Positions 35,455-46,374 of a stretch of 64,000 bases of DNA are shown here, piece after piece (position 1 is the first letter of the stretch; each line of letters starts with the position of its first letter). The position numbers were made by a program, and so were the translations under genes. This DNA is from Littorina saxatilis (Eukaryota > Mollusca > Gastropoda > Littorinimorpha > Littorinidae): positions 31,970,505-32,034,504 of the forward strand of contig NC_090261.1 in assembly GCF_037325665.1 (NCBI RefSeq), in the 5' to 3' direction. Below the pieces are notes generated by a model. The model did not search any database. It worked only from the letters and a program-made list of their open reading frames with translations, and was not told the origin of the DNA.

Positions 35455-36227
35455 GGTAACTGTTTGTTTTTCTTTGCATCATTAGGCTAATTGTATCTGT
35501 GGCCACGTGTTGTTGGTAAGCTCGTGCGCCGGTGGGTGTGTGTGAGGTGGTTAGGTTGCCGTATGGTCCCGTTGTGGTTTTGTTTTCAAGTTTTTGGTAG
35601 TTTTTTTAAGAGGTAGAATAAAGTAATTTCATCACAAATTGTTTTTGATCTGGTTTTTGTTTGTTGCTAAGGTTTATTTTGCGTGCGAATCAGTGGTGAA
35701 ATTTGATAGCCCAGCAAGCCAACATACACGTGGTAGAACTTTAGCATGGCGGATTGGCGAAGATTACCCGGCTTTCGGCGCGTGATAGCTATGTTTTGCT
35801 GTTTCTTTGCATGGCTTGATTTGTCCAAAAAACATTTTTACTCGGAACTAGTTATCTCAAAAATGCTGTCTGCTGGGAAAATGGTGCCATCAATGATCAT
35901 GTGTCAAAACTAAGTTTACTAAACTAAAGGGACACAACTCTTCCATTGTACAACCCCAGGCAGGGATAGGAGAAGGGTGCAGCCTAGCCTGTCGGGGGTT
36001 GGATCTGGATTGCGGGGTATGGGAGGACGAGGAGAAAGGGAAATTAACTATTTTGTTTCGCATTTGTGTTCTTTTCATGAAGTTTATAGTGCGAAACACC
36101 AGTTTATTAGGAAATTTGTTTCAAGCATTAATTTGATTAAACTTTTTTTCTTTTTGAAGTACCAAATGGGTGGTGTTCTTGTTGATACAGTGTATTATGC
36201 AGTTTTCTCAAGCATGCTTATTGAACA
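35455..36227. other. No gene seen
   Basis: Intron-like AT-rich sequence with no recognisable element until the Helitron-like end at 36228. Confidence 0.35.
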
Positions 36228-36576
36228 CTAGATGAATACCCGCTTCGCCGGGAAGAAGTAGAGCCGAATACCCGGCTTTGCCGGGTGTACGAGCCGGCGC
36301 ATTGTACGCGATTGACGCCACACAAAGGAAGGGAGATAAACGCGCAAAACACTGGAGAAGATAAGGAAGAGTTACTGGGAATGGATGTACAGAAAAACCA
36401 AAATCGGTTGAGCGCTGCGCGCTGAGAGCACGTGTTGAAAATTTTCATCGGCCAGATTGTGTCCGGGGTCTACCTGAATATGCCCACCAAATTTGAAGCA
36501 GATCCATCGAAAACTTTGGCCGTGCATCGCGAAGTGACACAGACAGACACACACAAGTCGTATATATATATATAGA
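36228..36576 (-). mobile_element. Candidate non-autonomous Helitron, second copy
   Basis: Read on the minus strand it starts near a TCTATATATA run with tacgacttgtgtg, and ends with the hairpin cccggcgaagcggg followed by tattcatCTAG and a host T. It matches the plus-strand element at 10255-10809, but lacks the 86-bp duplication and has fewer mini-hairpins. Confidence 0.65.
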
Positions 36577-36753
36577 TATAGATATCCAAAGAAAGAAAGT
36601 GTCAGTAGTGTAGTTGTGTTTGTTTTTTGTGCATTCCCTATAATGACCATTCACTAATGGTTGAAAAGTTTTACTACAGTACTAAATATATTTTGTTTCT
36701 CCAACCCTCCCCCCTGACAAATGACTGAAGGAGGGTGGGGGAAAGAGTTTGTT

Positions 36754-36767
36754 TTTATTTATTTATT
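36754..36767 (-). promoter_or_regulatory. Candidate minus-strand polyadenylation signals
   Basis: Three overlapping AATAAA words on the minus strand lie about 105 bp downstream of the stop codon of the candidate terminal exon 36870-37199. Confidence 0.35.
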
Positions 36768-36869
36768 TTTTTATATAGAACATTAAAATCACTTAGTTTA
36801 GAAGTTGTTGGTTTTTTAGTTCTTTTTTACGCAAGTGACGGGTGGGGGTTGAGTGTGAAAAAAGTATGG

Positions 36870-37199
36870 TTAAAGTAACAAGAACCCCATGGTAGATGAC
36901 TGTGACAAACTGAAACTAATGTCCGTTATTTCTATCCACAGGCGAATACCTTGCCGTCCTATTCCTGTTCCATGACGACGGGCAATCACACCAGCAACCT
37001 CCAAAGGAATTTTCAGCTTCACTGCAAGCACTGTCTCCATCTTCATAGACTGTAGTTCCCTGGCCTTCATCTCAAATTGTATTGTGACATCAACAGATGG
37101 TGTCATTACACAGAATTTTTTCTTCATTCTGTCATGTGGTTCACTAGACCCATCACCAAAGAATTTGTCATCCATTAGTTCATAAACCAACCACCTTCG
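36870..37199 (-). CDS. Candidate terminal exon, unknown protein
   Basis: The minus strand has a pyrimidine-rich stretch ending ccctgtctctcaagatag at 37200, followed by an open frame of 109 codons to a TAA at 36870-36872. The translation includes MDDKFFGDGSSEPHDRMKKK and later ETVLAVKLKIPLEVAGVI, with balanced composition typical of a folded protein. I do not recognise the family. A weak internal donor (caag/gtattc near 36953) would shorten it. It would be a last exon, with poly(A) signals close below. It lies inside the presumed first intron of the plus-strand gene to its right, so one of the two models may be wrong. Confidence 0.4.
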   Translation of the reverse strand, partial: RRWLVYELMDDKFFGDGSSEPHDRMKKKFCVMTPSVDVTIQFEMKARELQSMKMETVLAVKLKIPLEVAGVIARRHGTGIGRQGIRLWIEITDISFSLSQSSTMGFLLL

Positions 37200-37282
37200 C
37201 TATCTTGAGAGACAGGGAAAAAACATTGACATCTCAGGGATCGTCTTTGTCACAAAAATTTTACAGTGTAATTAAACAAACA

Positions 37283-38473
37283 ATGGAAAACAAGGGTGAA
37301 ACTGGCATGAGCCAAAATTATTCTGTGCGACAGCCCAAAGTTAAATCTAAAAGACGGCGAGGAAGGTCACACAAAAAGGCAAACAACAGAGCAACGTCTG
37401 CAAAAGAAATGTCACCACAACAGCCTGCAGAAACGCATCCCACGTTGTCGAGTGATAATGACAATAAGCGAGCATCAACAAGCAAGCATAACATTTTGTC
37501 AGAGTTGTCCCCAAATTTGCTTCGAGATAGCTCAAATGTGCATAAATTTGACAGATGCAACAAAAAATCCTCAGGTCATATACAGAGCTCAGGTGATACT
37601 CTGGTTTCTTCTGTAATGGATAAGTCTTCCGACACAGTTTCCTCCAGCACTGAAGTATCTAATCCCCCATTGATGAACTCTGGTATTGTACTACAAAACA
37701 CTGTGATAACTGCTGAGGAAGATAATTTTAGTCCCATGAAGTCCTCAAGCAGAGGTGATGGATCACCAAAGAAGGTCAACATCGAACCATCTCCACCATC
37801 TGATGATTTATGTCCCAGTATTAGTGCCTCTACGTTGGAAAGTTCTTCTCATGCTGATGGCACTGCCCAACCAAAGCCAGAGTCGTCAAGTTTAGTCTCT
37901 GGACCTCACCCTGTATCTTCCCTTGACCCTGCACCTCTTGCCGGTGACAACACATCTGAATTATGCGCTTCAGAAAGAGGTGCATTGCCTTCAGCTAAGT
38001 CAGTGTCATTGTCATCCAAGCCAGCTCAGGATCAGTCAGATTCTTTGCTGCCTTCAACTGACCGCAAGTTGCAGCTCCATCAGCTGAAAACATCCCCTGC
38101 AGACACCCACCGAGATGACATCAAGGATGAATCTGCTAAGTACAAGCATCACAAGCAACGCCTGGCAAAAATGAGAACTCTTCGTCAGCTCATCAGTGAC
38201 ACTTCCGAGAAAACAGCTGGAGCTTGGGAGGAGATTAAGGCAATGAAGCAAACGGTGCAGACAGCTATCACACAAGACGATGTTAGAACTGCAATCAGAG
38301 ATAAGATGCGTATCAATGTTCTGAAGGGTACGATCAAAGAAGCACAGTCCAACCAGCAGAAGTTTTACGAGGTGTACAAAATGCTGCGTGAAGAAGTCAT
38401 CTCTAGTCAGTGGCACCAGAACAACCCCAGAGCCATAACAAGCAGTTCTTCCCGAGATGTTGGCAGAGTGTAA
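37283..38473 (+). CDS. Unrecognised 396-residue disordered/coiled-coil protein
   Basis: A single open frame from ATG at 37283 (open upstream to 37205 but without an earlier ATG) to TAA at 38471-38473. Residues 1-60 are basic (KVKSKRRRGRSHKKANNR, a possible nuclear localisation signal). Residues about 60-285 are Ser/Pro/Asp-rich and probably disordered, with many SP and SS pairs. Residues about 290-375 are Lys/Glu/Gln/Arg-rich without proline and read as helical, possibly coiled coil (KHHKQRLAKMRTLRQLI, then AIRDKMRINVLKGTIKEAQ). No known domain is recognised. A splice acceptor just before the ATG and an AATAAA at 40993 suggest this is the last exon of a short gene. Confidence 0.7.
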   Translation: MENKGETGMSQNYSVRQPKVKSKRRRGRSHKKANNRATSAKEMSPQQPAETHPTLSSDNDNKRASTSKHNILSELSPNLLRDSSNVHKFDRCNKKSSGHIQSSGDTLVSSVMDKSSDTVSSSTEVSNPPLMNSGIVLQNTVITAEEDNFSPMKSSSRGDGSPKKVNIEPSPPSDDLCPSISASTLESSSHADGTAQPKPESSSLVSGPHPVSSLDPAPLAGDNTSELCASERGALPSAKSVSLSSKPAQDQSDSLLPSTDRKLQLHQLKTSPADTHRDDIKDESAKYKHHKQRLAKMRTLRQLISDTSEKTAGAWEEIKAMKQTVQTAITQDDVRTAIRDKMRINVLKGTIKEAQSNQQKFYEVYKMLREEVISSQWHQNNPRAITSSSSRDVGRV

Positions 38474-39028
38474 AGCATTCTGCATGAGGAAACGGTACTT
38501 GCAAATGATGTCAAGTTGACTCCGTTTTTTTGGCATTTGTCATGATCACTAACTTTGCTGGAAAAATTAACAATGCTGGTGTGTGTGTGTGTTTATGCTG
38601 GTACATGTAACATGTGCGTGTGTGGGTGTGTTTAGCTACACAGTACTTCATAGTATTTCAGCTTCTTATGCTTGGATAACTTAGAGATTATTAAACATTT
38701 CTGCTCCACTCAAAGTGGGATATGATTACTAGCAACTAAAAAATAGAGTATGTGCTAACTTGTGCTTCAAAATTAATTAGAGAAAGTTATGCTGTTGTGA
38801 AAAATGTGTGCTTTGAACTTGCACCTTGCATTTTGAGTCTTCCTTCTGTATCTTTACACTTATAGTGAGTGCTAATCTATGCAAGCACCTAATACCGTTA
38901 CGGTACCTATGCATCAAAACTAATGAGCAGAAGTGATTCTGTTCTGCAAAATGTTTGTTTTTAGCTTGGACCTTGCAATTTGAGTCTTCCTACTGTATGA
39001 TTACAGTGTGTGCTGACCTATGCATTAC
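38474..39028 (+). other. Presumed 3' UTR, first part
   Basis: AT-rich, no ORF. Two loosely similar stretches of about 120 bp (near 38790-38890 and 38925-39010, both with tgcattttgagtcttcc-like text) recur again near 40085-40140, suggesting an old internal duplication of the UTR. Confidence 0.4.
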
Positions 39029-40051
39029 CCACCGCGGGTTAGGGAGAAGAATTTACCCGATGCTCCCCAGCATGTCGTAAGAGGCGACTAACGGATTCTG
39101 TTTCTCTTTAGAATATAGTCAATTTTTGTAAAGATTTTAGTCAAGCAGTATGTAAGAAATGTTAAGTCCTTTGTACTGGAAAATTGCATTCTCCCAGTAA
39201 GGTAATACATTGTACTACGTTGCAAGCCCCTGGAGCAAATTTTTGATTAATGCTTTTGTGAACAAGAAACGATTGACAAGTGGCTCTATCCCATCTCCCC
39301 CCTTTCCCCGTCGCGACATAACCTTCGTGGTTGAAAACGACGTTAATCACCAAATAAAGAAAGAAAGAATTTACCCGATGCTCCCCAGCATGTCGTAAGA
39401 GGCGTCTTGTATAGGATATAGTCAATTTTTGTAAAGATTTTAGTCAAGCAGTATGTAAGAAATGTTAAGTCCTTTGTACTGGAAACTTGCATTCTCCCAG
39501 TAAGGTAATACATTGTACTACGTTGCAAACCCCTGGAGCACATTATTAATTAGTGCTTTTGTGAACAAGAAACAATTGACAAGTGGCTCTATCCCATCTC
39601 CCCCCTTTCCCCGTTGCGATATAACCTTCGTGGTTCTTTCTTTATTTGGTGTTTAACGTCGTTTTCAACCATTCAAGGTTATATCGCGACGGAGGGAAGG
39701 GGGGGAGATGGGATAGAGCCACTTGTCAATTGTTTCTTGTTCACAAAAGCACTAATCAAAAAATTGCTCCAGGGGCTTGCAACGTAGTACAATATATTAC
39801 CTTACTGGGAGAACGCAAGTTTCCAGTACAAAGGACTTAACATTTCTTACATACTGCTTGACTAAAATCTTTACAAACATTGACTATATTCTATACAAGA
39901 AACACTTAACAAGAGTAAAAGGAGAAACAGAATCCGTTAGTCGCCTCTTATGACATGCTGGGGAGCACCGGGTAAATTCTTCATCCTAACCCGCGGGGTG
40001 GTTGAAAACGACGTTAAACACCAAATAAAGAAAGACCTATGGCTATGCATT
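39029..40051. mobile_element. SINE cluster with one SINE nested in another
   Basis: Copy 1 (+) runs from accgcgggttagggag at about 39029 to aaataaagaaagaaag at 39368. Copy 2 (+), lacking the first bases, starts aatttacccgatgctcc at 39369 and is broken after ccttcgtggtt at about 39636. Copy 3 lies in reverse from ctttctttatttggtg to acccgcggggtgg (about 39637-40001). The rest of copy 2 (ttgaaaacgacgttaaacac) then resumes to about 40035. The word gtggtt lies on both sides of copy 3 as a short target duplication. Copies agree closely over about 330 bp. I associate this family with molluscs. Confidence 0.85.
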
Positions 40052-40406
40052 GTACCTATGCATCAAAAGTTATGCTTTCGTTAAACATGCATGCTTTGAA
40101 CTTCAACATTGCATTTTGAATCTTTCAATTGTATTATTACACTTAGTGTTTTAACCAATGCATATTCCCGCAGTGGGGCACTGCGGTTATGAAATTAAAG
40201 GCCCCTCCTGTTTTTGGAACCGCAGGAGCTTTCTAGTTTGCTGTCAGGTAGATTTTTGGTTCCTCTTTCCTGTCATGCTCTCTTTTTCTTCATGAATTCT
40301 TTTCTTTTTTCTGCCTTCTTGCTCATCCACCTGTATTTTTTCCAAAAATCTCTTCTCTTGCCGCTTGTCTCGCGATTCATGTATAGTTTAATGTGTTAGT
40401 GTTCTG

Positions 40407-40645
40407 ATGTAAGTCCAGCAGTAGATAGGTTAAGCCTATTTTAACATACTGGAAACTGGTAATCTTCCAGTAGGTATTAATTTAGTTTTACTAAAGCCTG
40501 CTGGGACACAAGTAATGGGTTAGTGCATTTGTAAACAGGAATCGCTCGACAAGTGGCCCCCTTCATCCCCCCCTTCCTCGTCCTGATATGGCTCTGCGTA
40601 GTCGGCTGGACGTTAAGCAACAAATAAACAAACAAACAAACAAAC
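40407..40645 (+). mobile_element. Diverged SINE of the same body type
   Basis: Similar order to the copies on its left (catactggaaactggtaat, gcatttgtaaacaggaa, cgacaagtggccccc, gacgttaagcaacaaataa) with a (caaa)n tail at 40620-40645, but clearly older or a different subfamily. The preceding part (40052-40406) holds no gene. Confidence 0.65.
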
Positions 40646-40992
40646 CAATGCATATATATTGTACCTTATTTCTGAAGCAATGAACGAATGTGATGCTGTT
40701 ATGAAAAATATGTGCTTGTAACTTCTGAATGATTTTGAGGCGTAGCGCATACCCTGTAAATAAGAATTTGCATGTATTTACCCTTCTAGGAAACTTGACC
40801 TCGATGAGTTGCAATAATTTGACCTGAAAGTTTCCTTTGTGTGTTTTGAGTTGGAACATTTGTGTGATGTGTATGCAAGTTTACACCATTTTTACATACA
40901 ATGTCATTGATGATGGATTATGAATGTTAATTGTTATTTATTACTGCAAGTGCAACATTTTCTTGCATGAAATATAAAAGTATTCAGAGTTA

Positions 40993-40998
40993 AATAAA
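40993..40998 (+). promoter_or_regulatory. Candidate polyadenylation signal
   Basis: AATAAA followed within about 35 bp by a T/GT-rich stretch (cttgtgtgtattc). It would end a 3' UTR of about 2.5 kb for the 37283-38473 gene. The intervening 40646-40992 shows no other feature. Confidence 0.4.
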
Positions 40999-41060
40999 TA
41001 ATTCTTTGCCCAAGTTCATGTCTCTTGTGTGTATTCCTATTTTTCTGCTGTATCTTTTTT

Positions 41061-41878
41061 ACATTTAGTCAAGTTTTAACTAAATGTTTTAACATAGAGT
41101 GGGAATCGAGACGAGGGTCGTGGTGTATGTGTGTGTGTCTGTCTGTGCGTGTGTGTGTGTAGAGCGATTCAGACCAAACTACTGGACCGATCTTTATGAA
41201 ATTTGACAGAGTTTCTGGGAATATCCCCGGACGTTTTTTTTTCTTTCATTTTTTGATGTCATATCCGGCTTTTTGTAAAAGTTGAGGCGGCACCGTCACA
41301 CCCACATTTTTCAATCAAATTGATTGACATTTTTGTAAAGCAATCTTTGACGAAGGCCGGACTTCGTTATTGCATTTCAGCTTGGTGGCTTAAAAAAATT
41401 AATTAATGATGGTCATTAAAACTCTGAAAATTGTAATAATTTTTTTTATATAAAACGATCTAAATTTACATTCATCTTATTCTACATCATTTCCTGATTC
41501 CAAAAACATATAAATATGTTATATTTGGATTAAAAACAAGCTCTGAAAATTAAAAATATAAAAATTATGATCAAAATTAAATTTCAGAAATCGATTTAAA
41601 AACAATTTCATCTTATTCCTTGTCGGTTCCTCATTCCAAAAACATATAGATATATGTTTGGATTAAAAACACGCTCAAAAAGTTAAAACGAAGAGAGGTA
41701 CAGAAAAGCGTGCTATGCAGCACAGCGAAACCACTACCGCGCTGAAGAGGGTCGTCAGTTTCACTCTGTTTTGCACCAGCGGCGGACTACGGTCATTGTT
41801 AAAAAATGCAGTGCGTTCAGTTTCATTTTGCGAGTTCCACAGCTTGACAATGTAGTAATTTCGCCTTACGCGACTTGT
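41061..41878 (+). repeat. R1 family, subfamily b
   Basis: Full length, but the last 180 bp differ from other copies: gctatgcagcacagcgaaac replaces the usual gctatccttctcagcgc, and the end reads gtagtaatttcgccttacgc. The same variant occurs at 44978-45822, so two R1 subfamilies coexist here. Confidence 0.85.
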
Positions 41879-42089
41879 TAAAGTATGACTTGACTCTGTG
41901 CGCATGTGTTTGTGTGTGTGTTAGCTTTCAACGTCAACTGCAACAATTACGAGCATAACCAGTGTCATTTCAAACCCTGATTTTATTTAAACAATTTCTC
42001 TTGAACGATACCTTCCTTTCCATCGAAACAATCATATCATAACACACGTAGATCCACCAATGCTTGACTTGGAATAGGAGCATTTTTCC

Positions 42090-42340
42090 AGTCAGACACA
42101 TACCAAGGCTCTACAGCCTGGGCTGGCTGCTAACTTTGCAAAGCGGGAATTTGTTCCTGAATTTTGCATTTGATACCAATACCAATGTCAATCTGCCCAA
42201 TTAATTCAGCAAATTCATTCCCACTGCACAGGAAGCAGCCAGGCTGCTGGTTTTTGATATGTATCCAATTCTAAGGATGCTGTTATCCTTTGTAAATAGC
42301 CTGTGCAAACCTGGGCCAGTGCACATGGTCGCTTTAAGAG
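42090..42340. repeat. Diverged relative of the 14.3-kb foldback element
   Basis: cagacacataccaagg..cagcctggg at the left and ccaggctgctggtttttgat..gggccagtgcaca..gctttaag at the right keep the order of the foldback element, with many differences. Inverted pairing is weak. The 41879-42089 flank is featureless. Confidence 0.5.
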
Positions 42341-42384
42341 AAGGGATGTATGTAACTTTAAGCTCAGGGTCTGAGTGAACAAAC

Positions 42385-43143
42385 TACTCAAAACTACTTC
42401 TGCATTCACAAAGCTCATGCAATGGCAAAAATGCACTCGCAAAACTACTTATACACTTGCACTCACAACACTCACAATTGACTTCTATACTCAGAAAACT
42501 ATTTCTGCACTCACAAAACTACTTCTGCATTCTCAAGACTAATTCTGCATTCATAAAAGTAATTCTGCACTCACCAAACTATTTTCGCATTCACATACCT
42601 GCTTCTGCACTCACAAAATTAATTCTGCATTCATGAAACTACTTCTGCGCTCTCAAAACTATTTCCACATTCACAGAACTACTCTTGCACTCAATAAATA
42701 ACTTCTTCAATGACAAAAATACTTCTGCACTCATAAAACTATTCCTGCACACATTGACGACAGAAACCAGATCATCAAACCCCAAGCTACAGGATGGCCT
42801 TGAACATGAGGACTCGCCCATGACAGCTTAGAACCAATTTGCTGGCACTAACATCTAATGAATAACTTCTTCAATGACTAAAATACTTCTGCACTCATAA
42901 AACTTCTTCTGCACATCCTGCTACAGGATGGCCTTGCACGTGAGGACTCACCCATGACAGCTGAGAACCAATTTACTGGCACTAACATCTAATAAATAAC
43001 TTCTTCAATGACAAAAATACTTCTGCACTCATAGTCATAACACTACTTCTGCACACATTGATGACAGAAACCAGTTCATCAAACCCCAAGCTACAGGATG
43101 GCCTTGAACATGAGGACTCACCCATGACAGCTTAGAACCAATT
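42385..43143 (+). repeat. Degenerate ACTTCTGCACTCACAAAACT array and 60-bp dispersed unit
   Basis: From 42385 to about 42750 a unit of 20-24 bp of the form acttctgcattcacaaaact repeats about fifteen times with drift. It passes into three copies of a second unit (ctacaggatggccttgaaca through gaaccaatttactggcac) at about 42791, 42921 and 43092. Two more copies of this second unit lie at about 46470 and 46722, again next to cacaaaactgcttctgcact text, so the composite unit has spread over 4 kb. Confidence 0.75.
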
Positions 43144-43145
43144 TA

Positions 43146-44157
43146 CAGTGGTACCTGCGATGAAAGGACACCCTTGGGACCAGCCAAAAGTGTCCCTACA
43201 TTGCAGGTGGCCTTTTATGAGGTATGTTTTGGTAAAGATAATAGACAAAGGGACGACAGAAGATGTCCTTTAAAGGGAGGTGTCCTCTCATCAGTTTGGA
43301 CACAGCTGGACGACCTTGATTTTGCTGATGATCTGGCTCTTCTCTCTCACACCCAACAACAGATGCAGGAAAAGACCGGCATTGTTGCGGACAACTCAGC
43401 TAGCCTGGGCCTCCACATCAACAGAGGGAAGAGCAAGGTGTTCAAGACAAATGCACCTAACAACACACCCATCACAGTCGAAGGCAGTGCGCTGGAAGAG
43501 GTGGACAGCTTCACCTATCTCGGCAGCATCTTGGACAAGCAGGGAGGAACGGACGCAGACGTCAAAACCCGCATCGGCAAGGCCAGAGCAGCATTCCATC
43601 AGCTGAAGAAGATCTGGGGATCCAGCGAAGTCAGTATCACTACAAAGATCAGGGTTTTCAATACCATCGTGAAGCCGATCCTACTATACGGAGCCGAGAC
43701 CTGGAGAACCACCGTCACCACCATGAAGAAAATCCAGGTCTTCACCAATACCTGCCTCAGGAAGATCCTCAAGATTTGCTGGCCAGAAAAAATCAGCAAC
43801 GAAGACCTGTGGCTGAGAACCAGACAGCAGCCCGTCGAGGAGGACATCCTACAGAGACGCTGGCGGTGGATAGGCCACACCCTTCGCAAACCTGCTTCAA
43901 ACATCACAAGGCAAGCCCTCACGTGGAACCCTCAAGGCAAGAGAAAGAGAGGGCGACCCAGGAACACATGGCGCCGAGATTTGGACGCAGACGCAAAGCA
44001 CATGGGAAAGACGTGGGGAATGCTGGAAAGACTCGCCCAAAACAGAGATGCATGGAGGGAGCTGATTGGCGGCCTATACCCCAGACGGGGTCACAGGCGT
44101 AGGCAGGCAGGCAGGCAGTCCTCTCATCAGAGGGGCTTAACATCGCAGGTACCACTG
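43146..44157. mobile_element. TA-flanked inverted-repeat element carrying a LINE insert
   Basis: The ends CAGTGGTACCTGCGATG and its complement are flanked by TA on each side (43144-43145, 44158-44159), as in Tc1/mariner-type MITEs. Without the insert (43295-44117 plus one 13-bp duplicate) the element would be 176 bp. A degraded relative (gtccctacattgcaggt) lies at about 63750-63830. Confidence 0.85.
43295..44117 (+). mobile_element. 5'-truncated LINE (reverse transcriptase C-terminal part)
   Basis: The open frame encodes the [10 protein letters not shown] catalytic box (YADD-type motif, about 43321), a thumb-like [11 protein letters not shown] segment, [21 protein letters not shown], the zinc-like/basic tail [17 protein letters not shown]-type text and [12 protein letters not shown]. 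It breaks off at the 5' side just before the catalytic box, and ends in an aggc array. The 13-mer gtcctctcatcag flanks it exactly (43282-43294, 44118-44130). The frame is open through its length, so the insertion is young. The clade is non-LTR, probably RTE-like, from memory only. Confidence 0.9.
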
Positions 44158-44592
44158 TACTGGCACTTACATCTTTTTCTGTTTCGCAGCATTCTGAAGA
44201 GTGGCATTTGTTTGCAGACATTCAATGATTTATCCTTGCAATACCAAGCTATACCTGAACAATCAATGTGTGGTCAATCATTATAAGTACACTAAGGACA
44301 GTGTCAACATAATACCACTTCATTGAAGTAAACGCCAAGCAGCAAAATGGCTTTCAAAAAGGACCCATCCTTGACAAATTACTTGCAATAACAAAACATG
44401 AGTCTGTCATAAAGTGATATCTGACATTGAGAGTGAATCCTTGCAAAGTTGTTTCAAACTCATTAAATTAACAATCCTTGTGAAATATCTGTCCACAAAC
44501 ACCTCTATTAAAATGATCCGACCACACACACTCAATTGTTTCCAGTGACAAGGACAAAATACTTTCTCAATTTATGGTACATGCTGGTTTTT
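44158..44592. other. No gene seen
   Basis: Starts with tactggcacttacatctttt..gtttcgcagcattctgaag, which resembles the continuation of the 60-bp unit near 46518-46560 and 46765-46803. Otherwise featureless. Confidence 0.4.
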
Positions 44593-46079
44593 ACACTTTG
44601 TCAAGTTTTGACTAAATGTTTTAACATAAACAGGGGAATCGAGACGAGGGTGTGGTGTATGTGTGTGTGTGTGTGTGTGTAGCGATTCAGAGAAAACTAC
44701 TGGACCGATCTTCATGAAACTTTACATGAGAGTTCCTGAGTATGATATCCACACACGTTTTTTTGTATTTTGATAAATGTCTTTGATGACGTCATATCCG
44801 GCTTTCTGTGAAAGTTAACACCCTCATATTTCAATCAATATCATTGAAATTTTGGTCAAGCAATCTTCGATGAAGGCCGGACTATGGGATTGCATTTCAG
44901 CTTGGAAGCTTAAAAATCAGTTAATTAGTTTGCTCATTAAAGTTGTCATTAAAATCGAATTTTCAGAAGCAGATTAAACAAGTCGCATAAGGCGAAATTA
45001 CTACATTTAGTCAAGCTGTGGAACTCACAGAATGAAACTGAACGCACTGCATTTTTTCACAAAGACCGTAGTCCGCCGCTAGTGCAAAAGGCAGTGAAAG
45101 TGACGAGCCTGTTTAACGCGGTAGCGGTTGCGCTGTGCTGCATAGCACGCTTTACTGTACCTCTCTTCGTTTTAACTTTCTGAGCGTGTTTTTAATCCAA
45201 ACATATCATATCTATATGTTTTTGGAATCAGGAACCGACAAGGAATAAGATGAAATTGTTTTTAAAACGATTTCGGAAATTTAATTTTAATCATAATTTT
45301 TATATTTTTAATTTTCAGAGCTTGTTTTTATTCCGAATATAACATATTTATATGTTTTTGGAATCAGAACATGATGAAGAATAAAATAAAAGTAATTTTG
45401 GATCGTTTTATAAAAAAATAATTTTAATTACAATTTTCAAATTTTTAATGACCAAAGTCATTAATTAATTTTTAAGCCTACATGCTGAAATGCAATACCG
45501 AAGTGTAGTCCGGCCTTTGTCGAAGATTGCTTTGCCAAAATGTCAATCAATTTGATTGAAAAATGAAGGTGTGACAGTGCCGCCTCAACTTTTACAAAAA
45601 GCCGGATATGATGTCATAGAAGACATTTATCGAAAAAATGAAAAAACCATCTGGGGATATCATACTCAGGAACTCTCATGTAAAATGTCATAAAGATCGG
45701 TCCAGTAGTTTACTCTGAATCGCTCTACACACACACACGCACACACAGACACCACGACCCTCGTCTTGATTCCCCCTCTATCAGTCTATGTTAAAACATT
45801 TAGTCAAAACTTGACTAAATGTAAAAATGATTGCACTGTATTCCTCATCTTCTCCTGAATTCAAAAATATAGGGATATGTCATGTTTACTCTAAAAATGT
45901 GCTCAGAATGAAAGAAAATAGGTTCAGTAAGTACTACGGACGCGTGCTTCGCAGAGGCGAGCGTGACCCGTCTCGATCTTCGTTGTGGTTAGCCGAGACT
46001 ATCTGAATGTAATCTCGGCGATGACTAGTTTGTGGTGTTGATCTTGACTAAATGTTTTTATATTGCTTCACACGACTTT
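44593..46079 (+). repeat. R1 copy interrupted by a second, reversed R1 copy
   Basis: An R1 left half (44593 to about 44977) and a diverged right half (about 45826-46079, with caaaaatatagggatatg and ttgactaaatgtttttatat) belong together. The intact reversed copy 44978-45822 lies between them. Confidence 0.8.
44978..45822 (-). repeat. R1 family subfamily b, nested full-length copy
   Basis: Starts acaagtcgcataaggcg and ends at a perfect terminal hairpin (45797-45822 region). The variant tail (ggttgcgctgtgctgcatag) matches the copy at 41061-41878. Confidence 0.85.
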
Positions 46080-46374
46080 TTTAAGTCTTAAAGTCAGTTA
46101 ACATATTTACATGTACTTCATTGCTTGACGAGATTTAGGACTTGTAACTCTCATGCCTTTTGGAACAAGATGACATTTTGCCAAAGCATGCCCTGTGGCA
46201 CAAGGTTTCAATACTTTTTTTCACCAAGGTGCCCAGCTCTTCATTGGCAAGAAGTCATGCGAGTTGTGTCGCCTAGATGCTGTCAGCAAAAGTATACTTT
46301 TCTTTCTGTGAGGCAAAAATAGGGGAGGTCAGGTGATGGAATCCTTCTGGTCCGCCTGTGCAAAACAAAACCAG
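46080..46374. other. No gene seen
   Basis: Mixed sequence between R1 and the composite repeat. No feature recognised. Confidence 0.4.

Noticed and set aside
43174-44286. A 370-codon frame as a host gene
   Set aside because: It is a fusion of MITE sequence, a LINE fragment and MITE again; the 13-bp duplication fixes the borders.
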